Assembly (NCBI GenBank): GCA_001314705.1
Contig: LJSU01000014.1
Span: 17,769-81,768, forward strand
Direction of reading: 5' to 3'
Length of the DNA: 64,000 bases
Source of the DNA: Rhodobacteraceae bacterium HLUCCO07
GTDB lineage: Bacteria; Pseudomonadota; Alphaproteobacteria; Rhodobacterales; Rhodobacteraceae
In this document: piece after piece, positions 44,387 through 52,971 of the stretch
How the letters are laid out: every line of letters begins with the position of its first letter
Numbering within the stretch: the stretch's first letter is position 1
Position numbers and translations under genes: made by a program
The notes under the pieces: model-generated
What the model was told of the DNA's origin: nothing
Databases searched by the model: none
What the model saw: the letters and a program-made list of their open reading frames with translations, nothing else

Positions 44387-45192
44387 CACGTCTTGCAAGA
44401 TTCGCCCCCGGCCTGAGGGCCTATGCGGTCATTTACCTGTTGTTTCTTTACCTGCCCGTCCTGTTGATTCCGCTGTTCTCGTTCAGCGAAGGCACGGTTG
44501 TGGCCTTCCCGATCTCGGGCTTCACCTTCAAGTGGTACGGGCAACTCGCAACACAGGACACCCTGCTGCAATCGCTGGTCAACAGTGCCATCGTGGGGGC
44601 GGGGACGGCGGTGCTCAGCACGTCGCTGGGATTGTTCGCCGCGCGGGCCTATATTCGGCACGATTTCCCCGGGCGCAGGGCTTCCGAAGGTCTGGTGATG
44701 CTGCCGCTGGTGACCCCGGTGATCATCGTCGCTTCGGCGATGCTGGCGCTGTTCCTGCTGATCGGGCTGCGGCCGTCGCTGTTGACAGTCATACTTGGCC
44801 ATACATTCCTGACGGTTCCCTTTGCCGTTTCCATCCTCAAATCGGCCTTCGAGGAATTCGATCCATCGCTGGAAGAGGCCGCCTATGACCTGGGGGAATC
44901 CGTCTGGGGCACGTTCCGGCGGGTGACCCTGCCGATCGTGGCGCCGGGTATCGTTTCGAGCCTGCTGGTCACCTTCACGGTATCCTTCGACGAATTCGTC
45001 CTGGCGTTCTTTCTGTCGGGCGATCAGCCAACGCTGCCGGTCTATATCTGGAGCCAGATCCGCTTTCCCGCGAAACTGCCCAACACGCTGGCGCTTGGCT
45101 CGCTGCTGCTGGGGTTTTCCGTGCTGCTGCTGATCGCCGCCGAGTTCTTCCGCCGCAAATCGAGAAACGCGATCGCCAAGGTGAAAGGGTGA
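44383..45192 (+). CDS. Spermidine/putrescine-type ABC permease (PotC-like)
   Basis: Second permease of the importer, 269 residues, six helices. The EAA loop reads LEEAAYDLGESVWGTFRRVT. It overlaps the PotB-like gene by four bases and lies seven bases before the ATPase gene. Its partner, ligand and regulation are as for the rest of the unit. Confidence 0.9.
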   Translation: MTRLARFAPGLRAYAVIYLLFLYLPVLLIPLFSFSEGTVVAFPISGFTFKWYGQLATQDTLLQSLVNSAIVGAGTAVLSTSLGLFAARAYIRHDFPGRRASEGLVMLPLVTPVIIVASAMLALFLLIGLRPSLLTVILGHTFLTVPFAVSILKSAFEEFDPSLEEAAYDLGESVWGTFRRVTLPIVAPGIVSSLLVTFTVSFDEFVLAFFLSGDQPTLPVYIWSQIRFPAKLPNTLALGSLLLGFSVLLLIAAEFFRRKSRNAIAKVKG

Positions 45193-45199
45193 CACCGAC

Positions 45200-46330
45200 A
45201 TGACCGGAAACACGATCATTGAACTCATCGACGTCGAGAAACACTTTCGCTCGTTCGTCGCGCTTTCGAATTTCAGTCTCGATCTGAAAGAAGGCGAGTT
45301 CTTCTCGTTGGTCGGACCGTCAGGATGCGGCAAGACGACCGCCCTGCGCATCATCGCAGGGTTCCAGGAGCCGACCTCGGGCGTGATCCGGATCGGTGGG
45401 CAGGACATGCGTGCGATCCCGGCCAACCGGCGCCCGACCAACATGGTGTTTCAAAGCTATGCAATCTTTCCGCACCTGAATGTCGCCGACAACGTGGGCT
45501 TTGGCCTGGCCAAGTCGGGCCTGTCCCGCGCGGAGCGCAAACAGCGGATCGGCGAGGCGCTCGAGATGGTTGCCCTCGACGGGCTGCAGCGCCGCAATGC
45601 GCATGAACTGTCCGGCGGGCAACGCCAGCGCGTTGCCCTCGCCCGGGCGCTCGTCATGCGACCCAAGGTGCTTTTGCTCGATGAGCCGCTTTCGGCCCTC
45701 GACAAGAACATGCGCGAGTCGATGCAGTTCGAATTGCGCCGGCTACAGCAATCCATCGGTATCACGTTCGTGATGGTCACGCATGACCAGTACGAAGCGA
45801 TGACGATGTCGGACAGGATCGGTGTGATGTTCGATGGCCGCCTCGAACAGGTTGACGCGCCCTCCGCTCTCTATGCCTTTCCGGCCAATCCCAAGGTCGC
45901 CTCTTTCATTGGTGGCATGAATTTCCTGCCCGCCACGCTTCTGAATGAACGAAACGCAACGCTTTCGATCGAGATCGCCGGACTTGGATCGCTCGATATC
46001 GGGATGAACCCGGGAGTGACACGCCATGAGCGCGATCTGCTTGTCGGCCTTCGTCCCGAGCAACTCTACATCGGACGCGACGCGCCGACCGATTACGATG
46101 TCACGGCACAAGGCACCGTGACCGACATCGCCTTCTACGGCGAGAGCGTGCGCTATCACGTCCAGATCAATGGCGTGCCGGAGCCTGTCTCGGTTTCCGT
46201 TCCCAACTATTTCCACACGGTCGACTTCAAGCGCGGCGATGCCGTCTGGATCGCCGCGCAGGGTGCCTCCGTGATCGACCTGGGCACCAGATCAGACAAT
46301 GAACCAACCAAGCAAGAAAGGAAGGTATGA
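45200..46330 (+). CDS. Spermidine/putrescine-type ABC ATPase (PotA-like)
   Basis: ATPase of 376 residues. Walker A GPSGCGKTT is near residue 40, the Q loop follows, the signature LSGGQRQRVALARAL and Walker B LLLDEPLSALD are intact. The C-terminal part, about 280-365, is the TOBE regulatory domain. The stop overlaps the binding-protein start by four bases. It energises the PotB/PotC-like permeases. Confidence 0.93.
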   Translation: MTGNTIIELIDVEKHFRSFVALSNFSLDLKEGEFFSLVGPSGCGKTTALRIIAGFQEPTSGVIRIGGQDMRAIPANRRPTNMVFQSYAIFPHLNVADNVGFGLAKSGLSRAERKQRIGEALEMVALDGLQRRNAHELSGGQRQRVALARALVMRPKVLLLDEPLSALDKNMRESMQFELRRLQQSIGITFVMVTHDQYEAMTMSDRIGVMFDGRLEQVDAPSALYAFPANPKVASFIGGMNFLPATLLNERNATLSIEIAGLGSLDIGMNPGVTRHERDLLVGLRPEQLYIGRDAPTDYDVTAQGTVTDIAFYGESVRYHVQINGVPEPVSVSVPNYFHTVDFKRGDAVWIAAQGASVIDLGTRSDNEPTKQERKV

Positions 46331-47397
46331 CAATGACTCGCACATTCACACGACTTGCGACCCATGCAGCGATCGCGGGGCTGGCCGCCGGCGCCGCGAT
46401 GGCCGATGGATCGGATCTCACCGTGTTCGACTGGTCCGGCTACGAGGATCCGGGCTTTTACGGGAACTATGTCGAGACCTATGGCGAAGGGCCGAGCTAC
46501 TCCTATTTCGGGGACGAAGACGAAGCGTTTGCGAAACTGCAGTCGGGCTTCAGTGCCGATCTGTCCCATCCGTGCAGCTATGTCACCCAGAAATGGGCGG
46601 ATGCCGGCCTGTTGCAGCCCATCGACACGTCCAGGCTGGATTATTGGGACGATCTTCTGCCCGGGATCTCGTCGGTTGACGGGATCGACTTTGGGGGCGA
46701 GACATGGATGGTTCCCTTTGATTGGGGCAATACCGGGCTCATCTATCGCAGCGACGAGTTTTCGTCCGAAGAGGTTTCGCTGCAGATGCTCACCGATCCG
46801 GCCTACAAGAACAAGATCTCCCTGCCCGGAGGGGCGCTCGAAGCCGTGACCCTGGGTGTGCTCGCGACCGGCGCCCAGGATTCCTATCCTGATCTGAGCG
46901 AGGAGGAATTCCAGGCGGTGCTCGATTTCCTTCGCGACGTGCATGAGAACGTTCGCTTTTACTGGTCCGACGCGACGCAACTGGATCAGGCCCTTGCCAG
47001 CGGCGAGGTCCTGATGGGGTGGGGCTGGAACCAGACCGAGGTCAACCTGATCAGCAACGGCGTGCCCGCCGAGATGATGCGCGACGTGGAAAAGGGCGTG
47101 GTGTCCTGGGTCTGCGGCTATGTCCACATGCAGGACTCCGACGTGCCTGATGAACAAGTATATGACATGCTGAACGCGCTGACTGCTCCGGAAAGTGGGA
47201 AATACATTATCGAAAGCTGGGGCTATGCCCATTCCAATGCCAGGGCATTCGACATGGCCGATCCCGAGCTTGTCGAGGCATACGGGTATTCGGACCCCGA
47301 CACCTTCTTTGCCGGAAGCCTTTTCGGTGTTCCCCTCGATCCCGCGCTCGAACGCCGCTTGCGCGAAGAGTATGAACGGATCAAGTCGGGCTTTTGA
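46327..47397 (+). CDS. Polyamine-type ABC substrate-binding protein (PotD/PotF-like)
   Basis: Periplasmic receptor of 356 residues. The N terminus MTMTRTFTRLATHAAIAGLA is a signal peptide ending near AMA at about 24. The SBP_bac_8 type body shows LTVFDWSGYEDPGFY and WMVPFDWGNTGLIYRSD. Receptors of this class bind putrescine, spermidine or related amines and opines. ATGs at 46327 and 46333 are both possible; GGAAGG fits the second slightly better, while the first gives the usual ATGA coupling. Confidence 0.9.
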   Translation: MTMTRTFTRLATHAAIAGLAAGAAMADGSDLTVFDWSGYEDPGFYGNYVETYGEGPSYSYFGDEDEAFAKLQSGFSADLSHPCSYVTQKWADAGLLQPIDTSRLDYWDDLLPGISSVDGIDFGGETWMVPFDWGNTGLIYRSDEFSSEEVSLQMLTDPAYKNKISLPGGALEAVTLGVLATGAQDSYPDLSEEEFQAVLDFLRDVHENVRFYWSDATQLDQALASGEVLMGWGWNQTEVNLISNGVPAEMMRDVEKGVVSWVCGYVHMQDSDVPDEQVYDMLNALTAPESGKYIIESWGYAHSNARAFDMADPELVEAYGYSDPDTFFAGSLFGVPLDPALERRLREEYERIKSGF

Positions 47398-47413
47398 TCC
47401 CGGTTTGCCAGAC

Positions 47414-47446
47414 GGCGCTTTTCGGTCTCTTGGTCCGAAGAGCGCC
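47414..47446 (+). terminator. Hairpin after the Pot-like operon
   Basis: A 12-bp stem with one G-U pair (GGCGCTTTTCGG / CCGAAGAGCGCC, loop of 9) starts 17 bases after the binding-protein stop and precedes the amidase gene. Only ATTCC follows, so the T tract is poor. It may end the transporter message or protect it. Confidence 0.5.
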
Positions 47447-47478
47447 ATTCCCCTTGCTTGCCGATGAAAGAGCGGAAC

Positions 47479-48927
47479 ATGAGCGATGATCTCTGTTACC
47501 TGCCGGCGACCGAAGCCTTGCGCCTGTTTCGTGCGCGCGAGCTGTCGCCCGTGGAATTGATGGATGCGGTCATCCGCCGCTCCGAAGCTGTGCAGCCCGC
47601 GATCAATGCCTTGACCTACACACATTTCGACGAGGCGATGGACCTGGCGCGATCGGCCGAGAGCCGCTATGCAAGGGGGGCGCCCGCCGGGCCGATCGAT
47701 GGTTTGCCGGTGGCCGTCAAGGATGAGGGGTTCATCGAGGGCAAACCCACGTCGAACGGCTCGCTGACCATGCGTGATGTGGTTGCGCAACACAGCTCAC
47801 CGGTGAATGCGCGTGTTCTCGCGGCGGGCGGGATCGTTCACGCCCGCACGGCCACGCCCGAGTTTTCCTGCGCGGGTCTCACGTGGTCACGCCTTTGGGG
47901 TGTCACGCGCAACCCGTGGAACACCGAATGCACACCCGGCGGGTCGTCGGGCGGCTCCGGTGCCGCTCTCGCCGCCGGGATGTGCAGCCTGGCGACGGGG
48001 TCCGACATTGGTGGCTCGATCCGCATTCCGGCTTCGGCCTGTGGGGTTGTCGGCCTCAAACCGTCCTATGGGCGCAACCCCGAGGAAGCCCCCTTCAACC
48101 TTGATTTCTTTGCCCATCAAGGTCCAATGGCGCGCTCGGTTGGCGATACCGCACTCTTGCAGGACATCATGGCCGGACCGCACCCCGCGGACATCGCGAC
48201 GCTGCGCGACGGGGCGCTCCTTGCCGAAACCACGGCCGCGATCAAAGGTCTGCGCGTGGCGTATTCCCCCGATCTCGGCCTGTTCGAGATCGACCCCGAC
48301 GTGCGTCGAAACACCCAAAAGGCCATCGACATACTGAGATACCTCGGGGCTACGGTCGAAACCGTGGACCTGGGCTGGAAAAGCGAATGGCTTGATGCCG
48401 GCCTGCAATATCTGAAGCTGCTTTTCGGTCGTTTCATCGCCCGGACCCTCGAAGATCATGCGGACGACATGACCACCTATGCCCGGGCGTTCGCAGAAGA
48501 CGCGATGAAGATTTCTCCCGATGCCTTGCTGCAATGCTACGAGGCCGCGGGTCACATGTATCAAAGCCTCGGGGCCGTGCTCGAGGATCACGATGTGCTG
48601 ATCTGCCCGACCAACGGGCTGCCCGCGGTGCGTGCGGATTTCGACCCGTCCCGAGAGACGCTTTGCATCAACGGGCGCGAAACGGATCCCGACTTCGGAT
48701 GGTTTCTCACCCTGCCGTTCAACATGCTGAGCCGTTGCCCGGTTCTCTCCGTCCCGACCGGACAGGCGACGAACGGCGTGCCCACCGGCATGCAGATCGT
48801 CGGACGAACCTACAGGGAGCAGGACATCTTCGGCGTTGCTCACGCGTATCAGCAGGCCGTATCGGGATGGTATGACACGAGGGCAAAGCGGCCGGTGATC
48901 TGGCCGTTCGAATCAAATGTGTCGTAG
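47479..48927 (+). CDS. Amidase of the amidase-signature family
   Basis: Hydrolase of 482 residues related to GatA and acylamidases. The Ser-cisSer-Lys triad is visible: Lys in GLPVAVKDEGF, the Gly/Ser-rich block TPGGSSGGSGAALAAG, and the nucleophile region GSDIGGSIRIPAS. It cleaves an amide bond in a small molecule; the substrate is not evident. Because gatB stands elsewhere and the neighbours are catabolic, this is unlikely to be the tRNA amidotransferase subunit. The start at 47479 (MSDDLC) is chosen; ATGs at 47458-47464 are alternatives. Confidence 0.88.
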   Translation: MSDDLCYLPATEALRLFRARELSPVELMDAVIRRSEAVQPAINALTYTHFDEAMDLARSAESRYARGAPAGPIDGLPVAVKDEGFIEGKPTSNGSLTMRDVVAQHSSPVNARVLAAGGIVHARTATPEFSCAGLTWSRLWGVTRNPWNTECTPGGSSGGSGAALAAGMCSLATGSDIGGSIRIPASACGVVGLKPSYGRNPEEAPFNLDFFAHQGPMARSVGDTALLQDIMAGPHPADIATLRDGALLAETTAAIKGLRVAYSPDLGLFEIDPDVRRNTQKAIDILRYLGATVETVDLGWKSEWLDAGLQYLKLLFGRFIARTLEDHADDMTTYARAFAEDAMKISPDALLQCYEAAGHMYQSLGAVLEDHDVLICPTNGLPAVRADFDPSRETLCINGRETDPDFGWFLTLPFNMLSRCPVLSVPTGQATNGVPTGMQIVGRTYREQDIFGVAHAYQQAVSGWYDTRAKRPVIWPFESNVS

Positions 48928-49021
48928 GGGCCCATATGCCGGCAGTGACAAACTGGCGTGTCACGCCTTATAACTGGAACCCTGCTCCCCTGGGTTGGCC
49001 GGAATCTGTTGGAAATCGAAC

Positions 49022-49708
49022 ATGAACAAGCGCACCACCGCCGCCGACCAACCGAACGCGCGTGAAATCAGCAAATCGCGCCATCGCCGGGTCCTGCTCA
49101 ATGCCGCGGCCGATGCGGTCTATCGGTTTGGTGTGCGGGGGGTGACCGTCGCCCGGATCCAGGAAATCTCGAACCTTTCGCGCGGCATGATAAGCCTTCA
49201 CTTCGGGTCCAAGGAAAACCTGCTCCTCGCGATGCTGAAGGAACTTTCGGAAGAATATACCCGAAACTGGCGCCGCGCCGTCGGACCCGACGACGCCAAC
49301 CCGGCGCGCAGGCTTCGTGCGATCATCGCAGCCGATTTTTCGCCTGACGTGCTCAACCCGCGAAACATCGCGATATGGTTTGCCTTTCGCGCGGAAATCA
49401 ACTCCCACCCCGAATATCGCCCCTTCGTGGACTCGCGCGAGTCCGACTTTCGCGACGCCCTGATCAAGACCTGCCGCGAGTTGTCAAACCTCGAAGAGGA
49501 GGCCGTCCTGGCCGCAAACGCCCTGACCGCGGTGCTCGAGGGCATGTGGACGGATTTCCTTCTCAACCAGGCCCAGTTTGACCGCGAGGTCGCGCTCGAG
49601 GCTTGTCTGCTCGTTGCGCGACGCCTGTTCCCGGACATCGCGGAATCGGAATGGCTTGGACCGATTGCGCCGAAAGCCGAGGACCGCACCCGGGAGACCG
49701 GTGGCTGA
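49022..49708 (+). CDS. TetR family regulator, BetI-like
   Basis: Transcriptional repressor of 228 residues. The HTH lies at about 30-65: GVRGVTVARIQEISNLSRGM, then HFGSKENLLLAML. The C-terminal domain resembles BetI/TetR_C_6 (FAFRAEINSHPEYRPF). It reads in the same direction as the amidase and closes the cluster. The palindrome upstream of the aminotransferase (42045-42062) is a likely target. Start 49022 (MNKRTT) is taken; the frame opens earlier at 48995. Confidence 0.88.
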   Translation: MNKRTTAADQPNAREISKSRHRRVLLNAAADAVYRFGVRGVTVARIQEISNLSRGMISLHFGSKENLLLAMLKELSEEYTRNWRRAVGPDDANPARRLRAIIAADFSPDVLNPRNIAIWFAFRAEINSHPEYRPFVDSRESDFRDALIKTCRELSNLEEEAVLAANALTAVLEGMWTDFLLNQAQFDREVALEACLLVARRLFPDIAESEWLGPIAPKAEDRTRETGG

Positions 49709-50399
49709 CCCGTTCCCGCGCGACGTTGCAGCGAGGCGGGTTTACCTGACGGTCCGGCGCATGGATCGCCCAAGGCCGGCGCGCGCGGAGGCGGTCCGCA
49801 TGCAAGCGAATAAGAAGTGAACACCCGTCGCACCTTGGGGACCTGAATTTGCAACCGGGGCAACCCGGACCGTCAAGCGCGTATTTCTTAAAGAGACAAG
49901 GTAGCAAGGTGGTAGCCCGTAGGGCTCTTGCAAGCATGTCCCGGCACCTACCACCTAATACAATAAACCACTGAATTCCGGGCAGGAATTGACCCATGGA
50001 TTCTTGTTACCTACCGCTTTTTTCCTCCGCTTCTTATAAAGGATGTTGGTATGGATCTTGGGTGAGAACCCATGCCGAAGCTTTCAAAAGGTCGGGTAGA
50101 TTCCATTTGCGAACCCGGATTTCACGGTGATGGGCTCGGCAAGGCCGAGCTCATCGCCATGCGCCGCGCCCGCGGTTCAACACTGACGTTGCCCGCGCGC
50201 ATGCTCGCGGCGTTTCAGGTCAACATCCGCGGCGGGTGCCTGCCCGAGGTCAGGGCGGATGGGCACAGCTGCCTGAAATTTCCGGTCGGGAATTTCAAGC
50301 CGCAATGAGTGGCGGCCAGAATTCGGTGTTTGCCGGATCATGCGTGCCGCCCTGCCGTGCATTTGCGATGGCGGCGGCGGTGCTCAGTCGACACCGCGT
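49709..50399. other. 691-base gap with inverted repeats and a possible integrase remnant
   Basis: No intact gene is supported. Perfect inverted pairs are TGACGGTCCGG (49747-49757) with CCGGACCGTCA (49865-49875), and AGGTGGTAG (49907-49915) with CTACCACCT (49948-49956); the latter encloses a smaller stem AGCCC/GGGCT. An open frame at 50072-50308 (78 codons) begins MPKLSKGRVDSI, which recalls the start of DUF4102-type tyrosine integrases, but nothing integrase-like follows. This may be a decayed mobile segment between the amine cluster and the ligD genes. Confidence 0.35.
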
Positions 50400-51296
50400 T
50401 CAACCGGCTTCGGCCAACCTTGTGGCGTCCTGCGGATCATCATCTATGTCGGCCCAGGGGTCCATGGTCTGGCCAAGACGCCGGAAGATCGACGCGATCG
50501 AATAGCGATCCGGTGTCATTTCCGAGGAGAAGGCCTCGGGCCAGCGCAGGGGGGTCGCCACGGGCGCGCCCTTTCTGGCGCGCACGGCATAGGGTGCGAC
50601 GGCGGTCTGGGCGTGGGCCGTGCGGAAAGTGTCGATCAGCACCTTGTCGCCCCGCTTCGCCTTGCGCTGTTCGGTGGTGGCGAGCGCCGGATGTGCCGCG
50701 GCGACCTCCTCGGCCAGCCTGCGGGCGAAGGGCCGCAGCCGCGCGACCTCGACCGAGGCATCGAGCGACAGCACGATGTGCAGCCCGCGCGAGCCGGTTG
50801 TGGTCACGAAGCTGGGCAAGGCCCGCTGATCGAGTGCCCGCTTGACCGCCCGCGCCACCTCCTGCACCTTGCCGAAATCGTCGTCCGAGGGGTCGAGGTC
50901 GAAGACCATCCGGTCAGGCTTGCGCGCTGTCCCGGCCCGGGCCAGCGCGAGATGCGGTGTGATGCAGCCCTGATCGGCCAGATAGACGAGGGTGGCTGCC
51001 TCGGTCACGACGGCATGCGTGACGATACCACCTTCCTTGGGCACTTCCACCCGCTTTATCCAGTCGGGGAAGTGGTCGGGAACGTTTTTCTGGAAGAACC
51101 CGTCCGCCTCGATCCCGTCGGGGAAACGCTGCATGGTAACGGGCCTTTCGCGGTAGTGGGGCAGTGCGGTCTCGGCGATCTTCGCGTAGAATTCGGCAAG
51201 ATCAAACTTGGTGATACCGTCGTCCGGGAAAAGAATCTTGGTCGCATTGGAAATCTCGACATCGCGCCCGCCGACCGTGAGGGTTTTCGTGCTCAT
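50400..51296 (-). CDS. LigD-type polymerase/primase (stand-alone)
   Basis: Protein of 298 residues matching the polymerase (archaeo-eukaryotic primase-like) domain of bacterial LigD, which adds nucleotides at breaks in end joining. The catalytic Asp pair is in VFDLDPSDDDF, and GSRGLHIVLSL holds the conserved His. In most bacteria it is one domain of a large LigD; here it is a separate gene. It overlaps the ligase gene by four bases (start 51296). Its start MSTKTLT has a ribosome site only inside the ligase gene, so translation is coupled. Confidence 0.9.
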   Translation of the reverse strand: MSTKTLTVGGRDVEISNATKILFPDDGITKFDLAEFYAKIAETALPHYRERPVTMQRFPDGIEADGFFQKNVPDHFPDWIKRVEVPKEGGIVTHAVVTEAATLVYLADQGCITPHLALARAGTARKPDRMVFDLDPSDDDFGKVQEVARAVKRALDQRALPSFVTTTGSRGLHIVLSLDASVEVARLRPFARRLAEEVAAAHPALATTEQRKAKRGDKVLIDTFRTAHAQTAVAPYAVRARKGAPVATPLRWPEAFSSEMTPDRYSIASIFRRLGQTMDPWADIDDDPQDATRLAEAG

Positions 51297-52288
51297 GCGT
51301 CCGGCACCTCGCGGATGACATCCTCGGCGGGCTTGTCCTGTCGCAGGCCAAGGAAACGCGGGTGGCGCAGCCGTCCCGCATCGGTCCATTCGGTAAACCC
51401 GATCTCGGCCACCAGGTCGGGACGGACCCAGATCGCCTGTTCGTCGACCACATCTTCAAAGGGTGACGTTTCGCGGCGGCGCGCCTCCAGCGTCTCGCGG
51501 AAGCCCTCCAGGAAGGCATCGTCGAACCCGGTGCCCACCTTCCCCGCATACCTTAGCTCGCCATCCTCGAAATACCCCAGCAAGAGCGCACCAAAGCCCA
51601 CGCGGTCCCCATTGGGCTCCGTGAACCCGCCGATCACCAGTTCCTGCCCCTTCGCACATTTGAACTTGAGCCAGTCGCGTGAGCGGCCGTGGCTGTAACG
51701 TGACGTGGCGTCCTTGGCGATCAGACCTTCCCACCCCCTCGCGCAAGCCCGCTCCAAGAACGCTTCGCCATCCGCGTTGCGGTGCGGCGTAAAGCGGAGC
51801 GGATCGTCGAAGCGCAGCGCCCGCCGGAGCAGCGATTTCCTTCGTCGCAGCGGCAGGTCGGTCAGGTCATGGCCGGCAAGATGAAGCAGGTCGAAAAGAT
51901 AGAGATGCACCGCGATGCCGCTGGCGCAGGCCTTGTCCCGGTCGGTGATCTGCATCCTGCCTTGCAGGCGTGAAAAGCTGGTCAGGTTGCCATCGAAGGC
52001 CACAACCTCGCCATCGGCGACAAAGTCACGCGCAGGCTGCCTGGCCAGCGCCTTGACCAGTTCGGGATAGGTATCGCTCACCTCGTTGCAGTTCCGGGTC
52101 ATCAGCCTGATCCGATCGCCGTAGCGAAATACCAGCAGCCGCACACCGTCGAGCTTGCGTTCGAAGATCCAGTCCGGGCTGGAGAACCGCGCGTCGGTCA
52201 GTACGGCGAGCATGGGTGCTATCCACTCCGGATGAGAACTCTCGGGCAGGTCCGCGACCAGCGCCGCGATATCTCCGCCGTCACTCAT
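51293..52288 (-). CDS. ATP-dependent DNA ligase (LigD-type ligase, stand-alone)
   Basis: DNA ligase of 331 residues. The adenylated Lys is in FERKLDGVRLL (KxDG motif). Further nucleotidyltransferase motifs are present (DGEVVAFDG, EGLIAKDATSRY, WLKFKC), and an OB-fold C-terminal domain follows from about 220. Length and motifs match the LigD ligase domain rather than full-size LigB/LigC. It overlaps both neighbours by four bases. Partner Ku, needed for classical non-homologous end joining, is not in the window. Confidence 0.92.
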   Translation of the reverse strand: MSDGGDIAALVADLPESSHPEWIAPMLAVLTDARFSSPDWIFERKLDGVRLLVFRYGDRIRLMTRNCNEVSDTYPELVKALARQPARDFVADGEVVAFDGNLTSFSRLQGRMQITDRDKACASGIAVHLYLFDLLHLAGHDLTDLPLRRRKSLLRRALRFDDPLRFTPHRNADGEAFLERACARGWEGLIAKDATSRYSHGRSRDWLKFKCAKGQELVIGGFTEPNGDRVGFGALLLGYFEDGELRYAGKVGTGFDDAFLEGFRETLEARRRETSPFEDVVDEQAIWVRPDLVAEIGFTEWTDAGRLRHPRFLGLRQDKPAEDVIREVPDA

Positions 52289-52896
52289 TCATCCTCGCCC
52301 GCCGCGATCTCGTCAAGATCGCAGCCCGAGACCACCGACTTCGGTTCGGTGGAAACGGGGTTTCGCCGTGCGTCCGCCGCCTCGTCGTCCATCTTGATCA
52401 GCAGCCACTGATCCGCGTTATCATCGATCCGCTGCAAGGCGTAACCGCCATGGAGCTTCTCACCGGAGAGCCGGACCAGAGCGTGGCCGTTTGCCAGTGC
52501 CTCGGCCATCGGGCGTGGGCCATTCTCCGTTTCGGTGATGTTCTCATAAGTGCCGCGATCCCAGATCAGCACGGCCCCTGCGCCATATTCGCCCTCCGGG
52601 ATCACCCCCTCGAAGTCGGCATAGTCAAGCGGATGATCCTCTGTTGCGATGGCGAGCCGTTTCTCGCGCGGATCGGTGGACGGCCCCTTCGGGACCGCCC
52701 AGCTTTTCAGCACGCCTTGTACCTCCAGCCGGAAATCGTAATGCAGGTTGCTGGCGTCGTGCTTCTGGATGACGAAAACGGGATTTCCCGAAGTGCTGCC
52801 AACATCGCCCCTGGGTTCGGTGCTCCGCGAAAAGTCACGTCTTTCGTGGTACCGGTCCAGCGCACCACGTCCCTGCCGGTGTTTCACCATGCTCAC
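52285..52896 (-). CDS. DNA 3'-phosphoesterase (LigD PE domain, stand-alone)
   Basis: Protein of 203 residues that corresponds to the phosphoesterase domain of LigD, which trims 3' phosphates and ribonucleotides at breaks. Metal and catalytic residues are visible in QKHDASNLHYDFRLE, in DHPLDYADFEGVIPEGEYG and in SWAVPKGPS. It is the first of the three split LigD genes, 75 bases after the hibernation-factor gene on the same strand. The basic, short N terminus is as expected. Confidence 0.92.
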   Translation of the reverse strand: MSMVKHRQGRGALDRYHERRDFSRSTEPRGDVGSTSGNPVFVIQKHDASNLHYDFRLEVQGVLKSWAVPKGPSTDPREKRLAIATEDHPLDYADFEGVIPEGEYGAGAVLIWDRGTYENITETENGPRPMAEALANGHALVRLSGEKLHGGYALQRIDDNADQWLLIKMDDEAADARRNPVSTEPKSVVSGCDLDEIAAGEDE

Positions 52897-52935
52897 GTCC
52901 CTTCCACATCAAGGGGCCCATGTCCATGCCGCCAA

Positions 52936-52969
52936 GGCGAAACAACCGCTTCGCCCCGGCATGCGGGGC
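52936..52969 (-). terminator. Overlapping hairpins between hpf and the ligD genes
   Basis: Two stems share bases: GCCCCG/CGGGGC (52953-52969) and GGCGAA/TTCGCC (52936-52955). Only one can form at a time. They follow the hpf stop in the direction of transcription and may weaken read-through into the LigD genes. Confidence 0.35.
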
Positions 52970-52971
52970 CG

